From assembly GCF_000802235.1 (NCBI RefSeq), contig NZ_JTDL01000104.1, forward strand, positions 148,652-212,651: a stretch of DNA of 64,000 nt, read 5' to 3'. The position numbers were made by a program, and so were the translations under genes. The notes below the pieces were generated by a model. The model saw nothing but the letters and a program-made list of their open reading frames with translations. It had not been told where the DNA came from and made no database searches. This document shows, one piece after another, positions 53,891 through 63,157 of this stretch. Position 1 is the first letter of the stretch. Each line of letters opens with the position of its first letter. This stretch comes from Sinomonas humi (GTDB taxonomy: Bacteria; Actinomycetota; Actinomycetes; Actinomycetales; Micrococcaceae).

Positions 53891-54681
53891 CAGGCACCCC
53901 ACTGAGCCCAGATCGCCGGAGCCCCGGCCCAGTCCTGCACGTCCGAGGAGGACCAGCGCCGGTCCGGGAGGGAGCCCAGGAACTCTGAGGCCTGCCGAGC
54001 ACATCAGCGGCCGAGGTCCCGCTCAGATGCAGCGAGACAGGCTGGAAGCCTTGGGCGACGTCATAGCGGTGCCGCCCGAGGTCCCGGGACTGGGGGTCGG
54101 TGAAGGTCTTGGCGACGTACTTGGACAGGTAGCCAGCCGCCCGCCGCGCCTCCGAGAGCCTTCCCGATCCGACCGGGAGGTCCCCGAGCAGCTTGATGTG
54201 CACGAACCCCCGGCCCCACGACTTCGCGATAACGGAGCGATTCACGTACCGACCGACAGCGAAGACCGACAGCGAAATGGGCATGGAGCCCATGACCGGT
54301 CTTGTGCCATTCCGGCACCCAAGCATAGGGGAAGGCCTCCCCTCCCAGATGGCCCCTCAGCGTTCGAAAGAACTCGCCCAGATGAACGCGCAGGACCTTC
54401 GGGTCGTGGCACCCGTCCCCGGCGTAAGTGAGCGTCCCCAGACGGTTGAGACGATTCGCGGCGCAGTACCGGCGGAGCCTGCCACGGGCCCGGCGTCCAG
54501 CCTCCGCAGCAGCACGGGTCGGGTCGGCAGCCAACCCCTTCGGAACCGGCACCCGCTCGGGCTGGTCCGGGGAGCGGAAACACCCCCCGCCCTCGGCGGC
54601 ATCAGGGTAAAGGACGAATGACCAGCCCGCGTCCGGGCGGGCGAGGGCGGACAGTGACGAGGATAGCGGCGTGGAAGGCAT
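53890..54681 (-). pseudogene. Broken rolling-circle-type replication initiator (rep)
   Basis: The first part, from MPSTPLSSS to HAHFAVG near residue 140, has the HUH-like motif KTGHGLHAHFAVG. The continuation in another frame reads RYVNRSVIAKSWGRG and then AAGYLSKYVAKTF with candidate catalytic Tyr residues. A perfect 13-bp tandem duplication at 54251-54276 causes the first shift; deleting one copy restores HFAVGRYVNRS. A second frame change near 54,000 is needed to reach the C-terminal segment RQASEFLGSLPDRRW and the stop that overlaps the next ATG. Rep is therefore probably inactive. Confidence 0.82.
54251..54276. repeat. 13-bp tandem duplication inside rep
   Basis: GACCGACAGCGAA occurs twice in direct succession. 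The length is not a multiple of three, so it shifts the frame of the rep gene. Confidence 0.9.
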
Positions 54682-55269
54682 CGGCGGACCTTGGGGAGAC
54701 GACTCGGCATGGAATCGCCTAGGCCCCGGCTCACCGCAAGAAAGGACTGTCTGGGAACACGCGGCCTAAGCATCCGGTCTCGCTCCGGATGGGCCCTTCG
54801 TGTCGTCTTAACCCAATGAGCATTCCTGGACGCGGGCCTACCACGCTGCTCGACTCCCCAGGAGAGCCACTCGCATTAGTTGTCTATTTTTGGAGTCCTG
54901 GGCGGGTTCACCCCAGCGCCTCACTGGACGCATGCTCATCATGGCACACGAACTACAGCGCTGTCATTACCTCTGGATCGACCGTCGCCATCCGTCGTTT
55001 GGTCACCGATGTTTCCTTCGGACGGCGGGAAGCGTCCGGGCGAAGGTGGGGTTCAAGCGTCCGCTCCCGCTTCTGGCCCGTCCGGCGGCGAGCCGCCTCG
55101 AAACGAGGCCTTCGCCATCCACCGGGACCCTCCCCGACCGCTGGCGTCTACCGTCCCACCGGTTCCCTTCAGTCCCCCCGAGTTATGTTGCTACTTCAAG
55201 TGAAGTCGTCGCCACGACTTCGTCGCGGCGACGATTCCAAAGCGCAAGGGTGAACCTTGGGAAACTGCA
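54682..55269. other. Non-coding region of the element
   Basis: About 590 bases between rep and the DUF6414-like gene. Open frames here have no start signals or protein-like composition. The right end contains the palindrome and hairpin listed separately. The region upstream of rep is where a replication origin or regulatory sequence could lie. Confidence 0.45.
55193..55235. terminator. Palindrome followed by a long hairpin
   Basis: ACTTCA-AG-TGAAGT (55193-55206) is followed at once by a hairpin whose outer stem is CGTCGCC/GGCGACG with an inner ACGA/TCGT stem. It lies just downstream of the leftward DUF6414-like gene, so a terminator is the simplest reading; an origin structure is an alternative. 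Confidence 0.4.
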
Positions 55270-56241
55270 TCAAATGAAAATTGCCATGGGTAAAATCTGC
55301 ACTGCCGGTCCGGCCACGATCGGCTGGGCGACACCAAGATTCAGATCGCCGTTAGAAACTGAACTGATCAATTGTTCAGCCATCATTGGGCCAGCAACGC
55401 CGACCACGGTACGACGAGTGAGATTAATCGAATCTTCCTGAGCCACGATTTTGGTGACCTTTCCGACCACACGGAACTCACCGGCGCGAAGGTACTCACG
55501 AGTGTTTCGAGAGTAGAATTCAGAGGCTGCAGTAACGACGGCTTCCAGTCCTCCCTGCGCCTTAAAGAGAAGATCATGAACAGGCGCATTCGAGATATCC
55601 GAACTCATACGCTTCATGAGTCTCGCCCCGTCGGAGGAGAATGAGTCGTTCGGTTGGGCTTGCACTGCCTGCGCTGGAACCGAAGCGGCGGCGCGCGTGG
55701 CGGGGTTGCCCGAACGTTTGCCCCTGGCGGCCGTAGTGGCGGGTTTCTGGCCTTGGTCCTCATCGGAATTCGCAACATATGGCATCAAAGAATCAAAGAA
55801 TGCTAAGACGTCTTCGATTGGATTCCCGAGATATTCCCCCGACAGTTCAACCAACTGACCACTTCGCAATTCATTGAGCTGTTCTGGCTGCCCGATATCA
55901 GTGACCTGATTGTCGTCCCTCAAGTACTCGTAAAGGAGGTTGAAAAGACTAGCGGAAGTATGATGGCGCTCGGTTTTTGACTCGATGGAGGAGCTGTCTT
56001 TACTGCTGTCTCCCCCTTCCGCACCCGCGTCGACTGAGCCTAACGCAAGCAGCCGCGCACGGAGAGCGGCACGGCCTTTCTTGAACTTCTCTTCTGCGCC
56101 AGAGACGGTCTGCTTTGTCTGTTCTGATAACCAGACGCCGCCCTCAATATGCGCTAGGAAGCTGAGCATCATCGGCACATCAAGGTACACAGGGTGAGCA
56201 AGGCTGTAGCCCGACGTTTCTTCACTCATGGAAAAAACCAT
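55270..56241 (-). CDS. DUF6414-like protein, cargo of the serine-integrase element
   Basis: A protein of about 323 residues starting MVFSMSEETSGYSLAHPVYLDVPMMLSFLAHIEGG; the (Y/F)LD...S.L.HIEGG beginning resembles DUF6414 proteins found in mobile and defence contexts. The middle (residues ~185-215) is a disordered Ala/Gln-rich linker. ATGs at 56241 and 56229 are both possible; AGGGGGC lies upstream of the first. Its GC content is clearly lower than that of neighbours. It ends 54 bp from attR, the usual place for cargo. Function is unknown. Confidence 0.65.
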   Translation of the reverse strand: MVFSMSEETSGYSLAHPVYLDVPMMLSFLAHIEGGVWLSEQTKQTVSGAEEKFKKGRAALRARLLALGSVDAGAEGGDSSKDSSSIESKTERHHTSASLFNLLYEYLRDDNQVTDIGQPEQLNELRSGQLVELSGEYLGNPIEDVLAFFDSLMPYVANSDEDQGQKPATTAARGKRSGNPATRAAASVPAQAVQAQPNDSFSSDGARLMKRMSSDISNAPVHDLLFKAQGGLEAVVTAASEFYSRNTREYLRAGEFRVVGKVTKIVAQEDSINLTRRTVVGVAGPMMAEQLISSVSNGDLNLGVAQPIVAGPAVQILPMAIFI

Positions 56242-56285
56242 AGCGCGGTTAGCCCCCTGGAATGGCAACAGGCGATGGGGTCAGT

Positions 56286-57989
56286 TTAACGACTGGCGAG
56301 GTTGTGGGGGTCGGTGGTGCCTCCGTCCTGCCATTCGGTGGTGTGGTCGGGTTCGCAGGCGTGGGCGGGGCGGGTGCAGCCGGGGAACCTGCAGCCGCCG
56401 TCGCGGTGGGCGAGGTAGCGGCGCAGGGCCTGGGGCGGGCGGTAGGCGGTGCGCCCGACCCCGAGCGCGGCCCCGGTGTCCCAGTCGGTGAAGAGCCGGT
56501 CCCAGTTCGGGGCCAGTGCCGCGAGCCGGCGGGCCGTGGCCGCGTCGATCGGCCCGTAGCCCTCCAGCTCCGCGGACCCCGACCCCACGGACCCCGACCC
56601 CACGGGACCCTCCGATCCCACAAGCCCCTCCGGGCCCGCGGGCTCGTGGGGGCGCTCGGGCCCTTGGGGACCCTGGGGCCTGTCCCCTTCGGTGGGGTCG
56701 CAGCCGAGAGCGTCGCAGCCCGTCGCGTCGTCGGGGGCCGGGCCGCCGGCGTGGCTGCTGTGGGGTGGCAGGAGGGTGCGGACGGGGATGGTGAGGGTGA
56801 TGTGGGGGCGGAAGGGGCCGGGGAAGGCCTCGTCCGGGACGCCCAGGAGCCGGTGCACGAGCGCGTCGGCGCGCAGCTGGGACAGGGTCCGTTCCTCCGC
56901 CGCCGCAACGGACGCCGAGGACCCGGCGCCGCCGCCCTCCCCGGCGCTGGCATCGCCGGCGCCTGCGGCGTCCGCCGGGCCGCCGCCACGGCCGCTGGCA
57001 TCGCCGGGGCGGGGTTTGCCTGGGGTTGGGGTGAGGTGGCTGCGGGCGGTGCGGGCGTCGGCGTCGAGGCCCTGGTAGAGGGCCAGGCCTGCCTCGGCGG
57101 GCAGGAACGCGGTCAGGGTGCACATCCCGTCCGGCTCGGGGGCGAACCACACGCCCCGGTCCCGGCCCGCGGCCTCCTTCCGGGACCCGATGCTCTCCGG
57201 GTGCTCCCGCTCCCGCAGCCGCCGCAGGGCCGAGCGCAGCTCCGCCGGGGTCCGGCGCCTGCCCGTGCGGGTCACCGCCCGGTCCAGGCCCCGGCGGGCG
57301 AACCCGGCCGCGTCCCCGGGCGGCAGGGTCCGGGCCTGGTCCACGATCACCCGGGCGTGCTGGTGGCCGATCCGCCCGGCCCTGAGGGCCTCCAGGACCT
57401 CCCGGTGGGTCGAGGCGAGCTCGCCCGCCTCGTTCACCAGCCGCGCCGCGGCCGCCTCCGAGACCCCGGTCGCGGTCGCGGCCTCGGCCACCGCCAGGGC
57501 ATGGGCCTCGGCCCCGCCGAACCGCACCGGCTGGCATCCCCGGCGCGGGACCGGCTCCTGCCCCAGGGCCTGCTCGAGGCGGCCCAGGGCCTCCAGCTTC
57601 GCCGCGGTCGCCCAGGCGATCACCCGCTCCGCGCACTCCACCACCGCCAGCGCCTCCCCCGCCGAGAGCGAGGCCGCCGCCGGCAGGGCCAGGGCCCCGT
57701 GCGCCGGAGAGGAGAAGGCATCCTCGAACACCACAAGCGAAACCCCAGGCCCCCCATCCCCCACCGGAGCCACACCCCCCGAGCCGGCGGACGGGCCGCC
57801 GGGGGCCCAGCCGCAAGGGGAGAGGCCGTCGGAGGGGGCGCCGTCGTCCCAGCCGCCGGCGGCCTCGGCCCAGCCCTGCGTCCACGGCGCAGGGCAACCC
57901 TCCTGCCACCCGTCCGGCAAGTCCGCCGGCAAGGCCGCCGGCCGGTCCTCCGGCAGGCCATGTCCGCCCGCATCCAGTGGTTCGTCCAC
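56286..57989 (-). pseudogene. N-terminal part of the DUF222/HNH endonuclease gene, truncated by insertion
   Basis: A 567-residue frame with a Pro/Gly-rich start, a DUF222 domain (SAGEALAVVECAERVIAWATAAKLEALGRLE region near 120-330) and the first part of an HNH domain, DGGCRFPGCTRPAHACEPDHT. It stops at HNLASR, where the last two codons and the TAA come from the inserted element. The missing remainder is at 51,703-52,300. GTG at 57989 follows GAGGGGG. REP13E12-type genes are multicopy in Actinobacteria. Confidence 0.88.
56295..56304. repeat. Attachment core, right copy
   Basis: GGCGAGGTTG, identical to 52291-52300, lying at the codons for HNLA of the disrupted HNH gene. Confidence 0.85.
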
Positions 57990-58207
57990 CGCCCGTCACC
58001 CCCTCATCGGCCCGAGAGTCCCGCTCCCCGAAACCCTGATCCGAGCCTACGGACGGCCCCCGACAAAATAAGGCAGCCCCCTCGAACCCGGAGCCCGAAG
58101 AACCAGCAGGCACGAGGCGGCCCGGGTCTGATCCGCAGGGGATGCAGAGGCGGCCGATGCGGGGCAGCCAAGGGGACCCCTGAGGGCGGCGGGTGCAGGG
58201 GTCCGGT

Positions 58208-59071
58208 TCAGCAGCCTTCGCCGCGGGGGTTGGCGTTGCAGTCCTCGGCGTAGAGATGCACCTCGGAGCGCCACACCGAGACCTCCCGCGGCCGGGAGGG
58301 GACCAAGGCCGTGCCGGCGATCGGCTGCCACGGGCCGCCCTCGACCGAGAACTCCCCGGCGAACACCGTCGCCAGGCCCACCGTGTAGTCCCCGGTCCCC
58401 CGGTACACATGGCCCGTGGCCGTCCTCTCCCCCCACCGCTGCTCCGGCAGCGGCCCGCCCGGGGCAGCGCTGGCCAGGGCCGCCCCGTCCCCGTAGTCGA
58501 ACCGGTGCTCCACCGGGCGCACCCGCACCTCCACCCCCCGGCCCAGGACCGAGACCCGGAACGACTGCTGCGCCGGCTCCGCATACACATTCGTCTCCGC
58601 GCCCCGGAGCGTATGCCGCCCCGGCTGCACCCCCAACCCCGCCGGAACGATCGGCAACTCCCGCAACTGCCGCTCCGTCACCACAACCACCGCCCCGCCC
58701 GGGCGCTCCGGCGCCTGCCCCGGGTACAGGCACCCCGACTCCAGCCGCTCCGGCTCACCGCCGGGAAGCTGCCGGTACCACTGCACGAGCATCCCACCAG
58801 GCTCCCTGCGGCACGCCGCAGCAGCAGCACCGCACACCGGCGAATCCCCCAAACCCGAAGGATCACCCAGACACGCATGCCCATACGAATACCTATACCC
58901 ATCAACCACACCCTCAGGTAATGGTGGAAATTCAAAATCAAGCCTTCCGCTCGCAGTCCCATTTACCGAGACCGACGTGTCATCGAAATACACGTCGGCC
59001 GGTTGGACATAGGTTGGAGAAGCACCAGAGAGCGCGAGCGCAATGACGGCAGCCCCGCTTCGCCCAAACAT
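58208..59071 (-). CDS. Probable secreted PKD-domain protein
   Basis: A 287-residue protein with a short hydrophobic N-terminus (AAVIALALSGAS) suggesting export. The C-terminal half has a PKD-like signature, VRVRPVEHRFDYGDGAAL near 182 and GHVYRGTGDYTVGLATVF near 222. Several Cys residues could form disulfides. Its ATG overlaps the DUF6318 stop (TAATG), so the two genes are translationally coupled. Its role at the cell surface is unknown. Confidence 0.75.
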   Translation of the reverse strand: MFGRSGAAVIALALSGASPTYVQPADVYFDDTSVSVNGTASGRLDFEFPPLPEGVVDGYRYSYGHACLGDPSGLGDSPVCGAAAAACRREPGGMLVQWYRQLPGGEPERLESGCLYPGQAPERPGGAVVVVTERQLRELPIVPAGLGVQPGRHTLRGAETNVYAEPAQQSFRVSVLGRGVEVRVRPVEHRFDYGDGAALASAAPGGPLPEQRWGERTATGHVYRGTGDYTVGLATVFAGEFSVEGGPWQPIAGTALVPSRPREVSVWRSEVHLYAEDCNANPRGEGC

Positions 59072-59721
59072 TACGCCTGCCCTAGTTGGCGCATGACCCA
59101 GCGCCCATCGTGGAAGCTTGCGTAGGCAGCCTTTGCGTTTCCGCTGTTTCCTCCCTTACGGGAACTCCTAGGCTCACCTTCAGCGCTGAACACGTACGAC
59201 GGAGACTCATCGAGGATGAAGTATCCAATTACTTGTCCAAGTGGATCACGAATCATATTTGATTTAAATCCCGAAATGTTCCATGCCGGGCCCTGCGCCC
59301 AGCCAGCCGCGTCGGCTATGCGGTCGATATCAGTCGCGTAAGCGGAGCAGACTTTACAGTCGGAGGCAGAGATATGACGAAGTTCGTTGCCAGAACTGGC
59401 CTCAAAAGCATAGGTGGCGACATCGAACCAGTACTGAGTGAACGCCTCGAAGCCCTCCGCCGTGTTCTGCTTCGCGACCTCCGGCAGCGCCGGCGGAGGC
59501 ACATTGCGGGCAGGGCCGCGCGAGCTGGCAGGAGTGGGCCGCGGGTCCGGTGAAGCGGCAGCCGAAGCGCTAGCGGCACTCGGAACAGCAGCCGGGGCAG
59601 ATGCGGACGCTGATGCTTGCCCGGCTCCTTGAGCACCTGCGTCACTGGGCGCTCCGCATCCGGTCAATATCAACAAGCAGATCAGGAGAAGAGAACAGCG
59701 GAAAGGGCGGCGCGGTGCCAT
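59071..59721 (-). CDS. DUF6318-family lipoprotein
   Basis: A 216-residue lipoprotein. The signal sequence CSLLLICLLILTGCG ends in the lipobox LTGC with the lipidated Cys near residue 22. An Ala/Ser/Pro linker of about 60 residues precedes a globular domain (EGFEAFTQYWFDVATYAFEASSG, then CKVCSAYATDID) typical of DUF6318, which is common in Micrococcaceae. It is the first gene of a two-gene operon with the PKD-like protein. Confidence 0.85.
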   Translation of the reverse strand: MAPRRPFRCSLLLICLLILTGCGAPSDAGAQGAGQASASASAPAAVPSAASASAAASPDPRPTPASSRGPARNVPPPALPEVAKQNTAEGFEAFTQYWFDVATYAFEASSGNELRHISASDCKVCSAYATDIDRIADAAGWAQGPAWNISGFKSNMIRDPLGQVIGYFILDESPSYVFSAEGEPRSSRKGGNSGNAKAAYASFHDGRWVMRQLGQA

Positions 59722-59871
59722 GACATCCCCCAGTCAGTGGTCCGGAAACGGTGCCGATATCGACAAGTGATCGATCCGTTTCCGAGACCCTAACAAGGCG
59801 AGAGGACACTGAGGTGCGACTACGTAGGTGCCACTATCGACGCGGGGCCTCCGTCAGGCTATCCTGACACC

Positions 59872-60558
59872 ATGGCGAGCACGTCAGAGCATTGGCGCGA
59901 AGGACGGAAGGCGTGGGAACGCTTGCGCCTCTGGTTCGGCGAGCCGCCCGGCGCCGCCCGTGAAGGATCTGAGGCACTCGACGCACTGAGCGATGTGGGG
60001 CGAATGCGGAACCTGCTCGACCAGGCGGAACTCGCAGCCGTCCGCGCGTCGCGACGACGGGGGTCTTCTTGGGCCGAGATCGCCGCCCGCCTCGGCGTAA
60101 CCAGACAGTCTGCCTGGGAGCGCTGGCGTGACCTCGACGATGCCACCCCCGCGCCCACCCCCGACACGGCTTTGGCCGAGGAACTGAGAGCAGCGGCGGC
60201 CGCGGAATTGGTCAATGAGCGGGAATTCGCCAATGAGCGCCGGAGACGCTCGACCGTCGCGGTACCCAACGTCGTCGGCTTCTCCTTCGCGCAGGCGAGG
60301 GAAGTCCTCGCGGACAAGCACCTCGTCCCAATGGCCTCTGACTCCAGCGGCGCCCCTCTTGTGGCGCAGGAGTGGCTGAGCGCAGTGGTGACCGACCAGA
60401 GCCCGGAGTCGGGAGCACGGGTCCCCGCCGGGACGAGGGTGACGCTGTGGCTAGGCCGGGGCGGTTCAGCGGGAGTACGGGAACCCCGGCGGCCCAACCC
60501 GGACCCGCGCAGCCGCCGGGCCGTGCGCGATGAACGCACGGGCGAAACGCTCCCCTGA
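59872..60558 (+). CDS. HTH and PASTA domain protein without a membrane anchor
   Basis: A 228-residue protein. Residues ~62-82 form a helix-turn-helix (SWAEIAARLGVTRQSAWERW), and residues ~129-195 a single PASTA domain (VAVPNVVGFSFAQAREVLADKH, ending GTRVTLWLG). PASTA domains usually bind muropeptides outside the cell; here there is no signal peptide or transmembrane helix, so a cytosolic role is implied. The C-terminus is Arg/Pro-rich. It ends five bases from the convergent ggt gene. Confidence 0.8.
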   Translation: MASTSEHWREGRKAWERLRLWFGEPPGAAREGSEALDALSDVGRMRNLLDQAELAAVRASRRRGSSWAEIAARLGVTRQSAWERWRDLDDATPAPTPDTALAEELRAAAAAELVNEREFANERRRRSTVAVPNVVGFSFAQAREVLADKHLVPMASDSSGAPLVAQEWLSAVVTDQSPESGARVPAGTRVTLWLGRGGSAGVREPRRPNPDPRSRRAVRDERTGETLP

Positions 60559-60562
60559 GGAC

Positions 60563-62392
60563 CTATCGGCCCACTGCATAGGCGGTCATGCCACGGGGAT
60601 CGGCGCCAGCCCGCAAAAGACCGGCTTCGGGATCCCTCGCGACGGCGCAGAGGCGGCCGATCTGCCAGTCCCCTGCAACCCCCACACGGTGGCCGCGCCT
60701 CCGAAGTCCGTCGACGACGTCCTGCCCCGCCCTCCCTTCAACGAGCGCAACTCCCGGTTGCGCCTCGTGCGGGTAGAAACTCGAGGGAAGATGGACCGAG
60801 TGAAAGGCAGGCGCTTCGATAGCCTCCTGCAGCCCCGCTCCCCTGAGTGCAACTTCAAGGAAAAAATGGGGCTGCCACTGGTCTTGCTGATCCCCACCCG
60901 GCGAACCGAACGCGAGCACAGCTTCTCCGCCGCGGGTCGCGAGCGACGGCGAGAGGGTAGTGCGAGGACGACGGCCCGGGGCAAGGGTGTTCGGCAGGCC
61001 CTCCTCGAGCCACGCCATCTGAAGCCTCGTGCCGAGGGGGAAGCCGAGCTCCGGAATGACCGGCGAACTTGAGAGCCAGCCCCCGCTCGGCATCGCCGAA
61101 ACCATCATTCCCCAGCGGTCGACGACGTCGAGATGCACGGTGTCCGTCCGCGCCCTCCCATCGGGGTCAGGAAGCGAATTTGCCTCGAGCAGCGCGCGGA
61201 CCGCGTTTGGCTCGCCCAGCCCGTTCACACCTGCCGCCTCGAACTCTCCGCGGACAGTCAGATCCGGAAGGCGCGGCATACGTCCGCCGGGTGAGCCGGG
61301 TCTCACCTCGAGCGATGCCTCGTCCGAGATAAGTCGCGCCCGCTTGGCACCATAATCTGGGGAGAGCAGTTCTTCGAAGGGAACGTCCGGCCCGTCTCCG
61401 TACCACGCGTCGCGGTCCGCGAGCGCGAGCTTGGTCGCCTCGAGAATCGTGTGGATGTATCCCTCGGTTCCCGGGGCGAGACGGCCTTCTCCGAATCCCG
61501 GGACCGCGTCGAGGATCGTGAGCTGTTGGAGGAATGACGGTCCCTGGCTCCAGAATCCGCACTTGTGGACAGTCCAGCCGCGGAAATCGACGGACACGGT
61601 GTCCTCATAATGAGGCCTCCAAGCGGCGAGGTCAGTCGCGGTCAGCAGGCCGGCATGGTCAGTGCCGCTCGAATCCCTGTACGGCGTGCGGCAGAAGGCG
61701 TCGATCGCCTTCCCCACGAACCCTTCAGTCCATTCGCGGACGACGGCGGCCACCGCCTCGCGTCGTCCGGCGCCCCTTGCCGAGGCACTCGCCTCAGCTT
61801 GGACAAGGCCGCGCCAGGTCGCAGCGAGAGCGGGATTTCGCAGGAGGCTTCCGACGGGATGGGGTACTCCCCCAGGAGCATAGAGAGTGGCCGAACTCGG
61901 CCAGTGGCGGACGAAGTGCGGGGCCATCCGCTCCAGGGCGGCAGCAAGCCGCGCGGTCACCGGCACCCCTTCCTCCGCAACTCTCACCGGTGCGTCGACA
62001 ACATCAGCAAAGCTCAGCGTTCCGTGGTCGGCGAGGAGCGTGAGCCATCCGAGGGTGGCGCCCGGGATCACCGCCGCGAGCAGGCCAGTCCCAGGCACCT
62101 GATCGAGGCCGAGATCCCGGAAGGCGGCGACATCGGCCCTTTCCGGTGCCGGTCCCTGTGCGCACAGGACGCGCGGCGGGGAACCTGGCTCGGCGAAGAT
62201 GAGGGTCAGATCTCCGCCCGGGCCGTTCTGCTGGGGTTCCGCAGCCTGGAGCGCGAGACCTCCTGCGACTGCCGCGTCGACAGCATTGCCGCCCCGCTCG
62301 AGCATGGCCATAGCGGCCTGAGCACCAATCCAATGGGTTGCCGAGACCATGCCGAAGGTGCCGGCCAGTTCGGGGCGCGTCGTGAACACCAT
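60563..62392 (-). CDS. Gamma-glutamyltransferase family protein
   Basis: A 609-residue Ntn-hydrolase. The precursor is expected to self-cleave before the Thr in RTDTVHLDVVDRWG near 430, which becomes the nucleophile of the small subunit; PGRRPRTTLSPSLATR near 491 and FGSPGGDQQDQ near 516 form the active-site side. The large subunit begins MVSATHWIGAQAAMAMLERGGNAVDAAVA. There is no signal peptide, so it is probably cytosolic and may act on gamma-glutamyl amides or cephalosporin-like or other amide substrates. It diverges from the GntR gene. Confidence 0.88.
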   Translation of the reverse strand: MVFTTRPELAGTFGMVSATHWIGAQAAMAMLERGGNAVDAAVAGGLALQAAEPQQNGPGGDLTLIFAEPGSPPRVLCAQGPAPERADVAAFRDLGLDQVPGTGLLAAVIPGATLGWLTLLADHGTLSFADVVDAPVRVAEEGVPVTARLAAALERMAPHFVRHWPSSATLYAPGGVPHPVGSLLRNPALAATWRGLVQAEASASARGAGRREAVAAVVREWTEGFVGKAIDAFCRTPYRDSSGTDHAGLLTATDLAAWRPHYEDTVSVDFRGWTVHKCGFWSQGPSFLQQLTILDAVPGFGEGRLAPGTEGYIHTILEATKLALADRDAWYGDGPDVPFEELLSPDYGAKRARLISDEASLEVRPGSPGGRMPRLPDLTVRGEFEAAGVNGLGEPNAVRALLEANSLPDPDGRARTDTVHLDVVDRWGMMVSAMPSGGWLSSSPVIPELGFPLGTRLQMAWLEEGLPNTLAPGRRPRTTLSPSLATRGGEAVLAFGSPGGDQQDQWQPHFFLEVALRGAGLQEAIEAPAFHSVHLPSSFYPHEAQPGVALVEGRAGQDVVDGLRRRGHRVGVAGDWQIGRLCAVARDPEAGLLRAGADPRGMTAYAVGR

Positions 62393-62431
62393 GGATCCAC
62401 GCTATGCCCCGGCCACCCATCGCGAGGCTTT

Positions 62432-62501
62432 GTATACAGCAAGGGGCAACTTTATGGAAAATGGGCTTGCGCAAAGGCCGCCTTGCATGCCAGTGTATAC
62501 A
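62432..62501. promoter_or_regulatory. Two TGTATACA operators between ggt-like and gntR genes
   Basis: The palindrome TGTATACA occurs at 62432-62439 and 62494-62501 in the 111-bp divergent promoter. Such sites are typical of FadR-subfamily GntR proteins, and the adjacent GntR is the likely binder. The second copy ends two bases before the gntR start codon. Confidence 0.6.
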
Positions 62502-62503
62502 GA

Positions 62504-63157
62504 GTGAAGGCCAGTGACCGGGCGTATGCGTCCCTGCGGGAGGACATCGTCGAGTGGCGGCTTGTGCCGGGGACGGTGCTGGGCGAGGTCGAGCAGTCGG
62601 AGCGGCTCGGCGTCTCGCGGACTCCCTTGCGGGAGGCGCTCGCGAGGCTTACGGCGGACGGGCTGGCCACGGCGCAGCGGGGGCGCGGCGTCGTCGTGAG
62701 CGAACTCTCCCTCGGCCAGCTCGGGGAGCTCTTCGAGCTCCGGGAAGCGCTCGAGTGCAAGGCCGCTGCTCTGGCAGCCCAGCGCGGGGACCCTGCCCGG
62801 TTCGCGGACCTGCGGGACCGGCTCGCCGCGGCACCGGCCCTGCTCGCGGACCGCGACCCGCAGCGCCAGGAGTACTACGCGCTCGCGTCCGAGCTGGACG
62901 CCGCGGTCGACGAGGCGATCTTGAACACCTACCTCGCCCAGTCGCTGGCCGGGCTCCGGGTGCACCTGGCCAGGGTGCGCAGGCTGGCCCGGGACGACGC
63001 GGCGCGGCTGCGGCAGGCCGCCGTCGAGCACGCCACGATCGCCGGGGCGATCGCCGATCGGAACGCTCCGCTGGCCTCGGCCGCGACGGCGGTGCACCTG
63101 AGCAACAGCCTTCAGCACATCAGAACGAACTACCCGAAAGAGGCCGCCCATGGTTGA
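62504..63157 (+). CDS. GntR-family (FCD) regulator of a prpD operon
   Basis: A 217-residue regulator with an HTH ([27 protein letters not shown]) and an FCD domain ([21 protein letters not shown]). The GTG at 62504 fits the N-terminus of the family, but no ribosome binding site is visible and an operator abuts it, so translation may be leaderless. Its stop overlaps the prpD start by eight bases. Such regulators control the methylcitrate cycle in Actinobacteria. Confidence 0.85.
   Translation: MKASDRAYASLREDIVEWRLVPGTVLGEVEQSERLGVSRTPLREALARLTADGLATAQRGRGVVVSELSLGQLGELFELREALECKAAALAAQRGDPARFADLRDRLAAAPALLADRDPQRQEYYALASELDAAVDEAILNTYLAQSLAGLRVHLARVRRLARDDAARLRQAAVEHATIAGAIADRNAPLASAATAVHLSNSLQHIRTNYPKEAAHG

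Larger units (their letters stand above)
52291..56304. mobile_element. 4-kb serine-integrase element inserted in a DUF222/HNH gene
   Basis: The direct repeat GGCGAGGTTG is at 52291-52300 and 56295-56304, 4,004 bp apart. Joining sequence left of the first copy to sequence right of the second recreates a continuous HNH frame, DPHNLALLCRKHH on the minus strand, so the repeats mark attL and attR. Cargo, left to right: serine integrase, small ORF, broken rep gene, non-coding region, DUF6414-like gene. There are no transfer genes. Confidence 0.9.

Noticed and set aside
54789..55253. Plus-strand frame of 154 codons inside the small element
   Set aside because: No ribosome binding site, no domain, composition unlike protein, and overlapping alternative frames of similar length.
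56262..58253. 663-codon plus-strand frame
   Set aside because: Complementary shadow of the DUF222/HNH fragment; no start signal.
56281..58590. 769-codon minus-strand frame through the HNH gene and beyond
   Set aside because: Arg/Pro/Gly-rich translation without motifs; the neighbouring frame encodes DUF222/HNH and explains the region.
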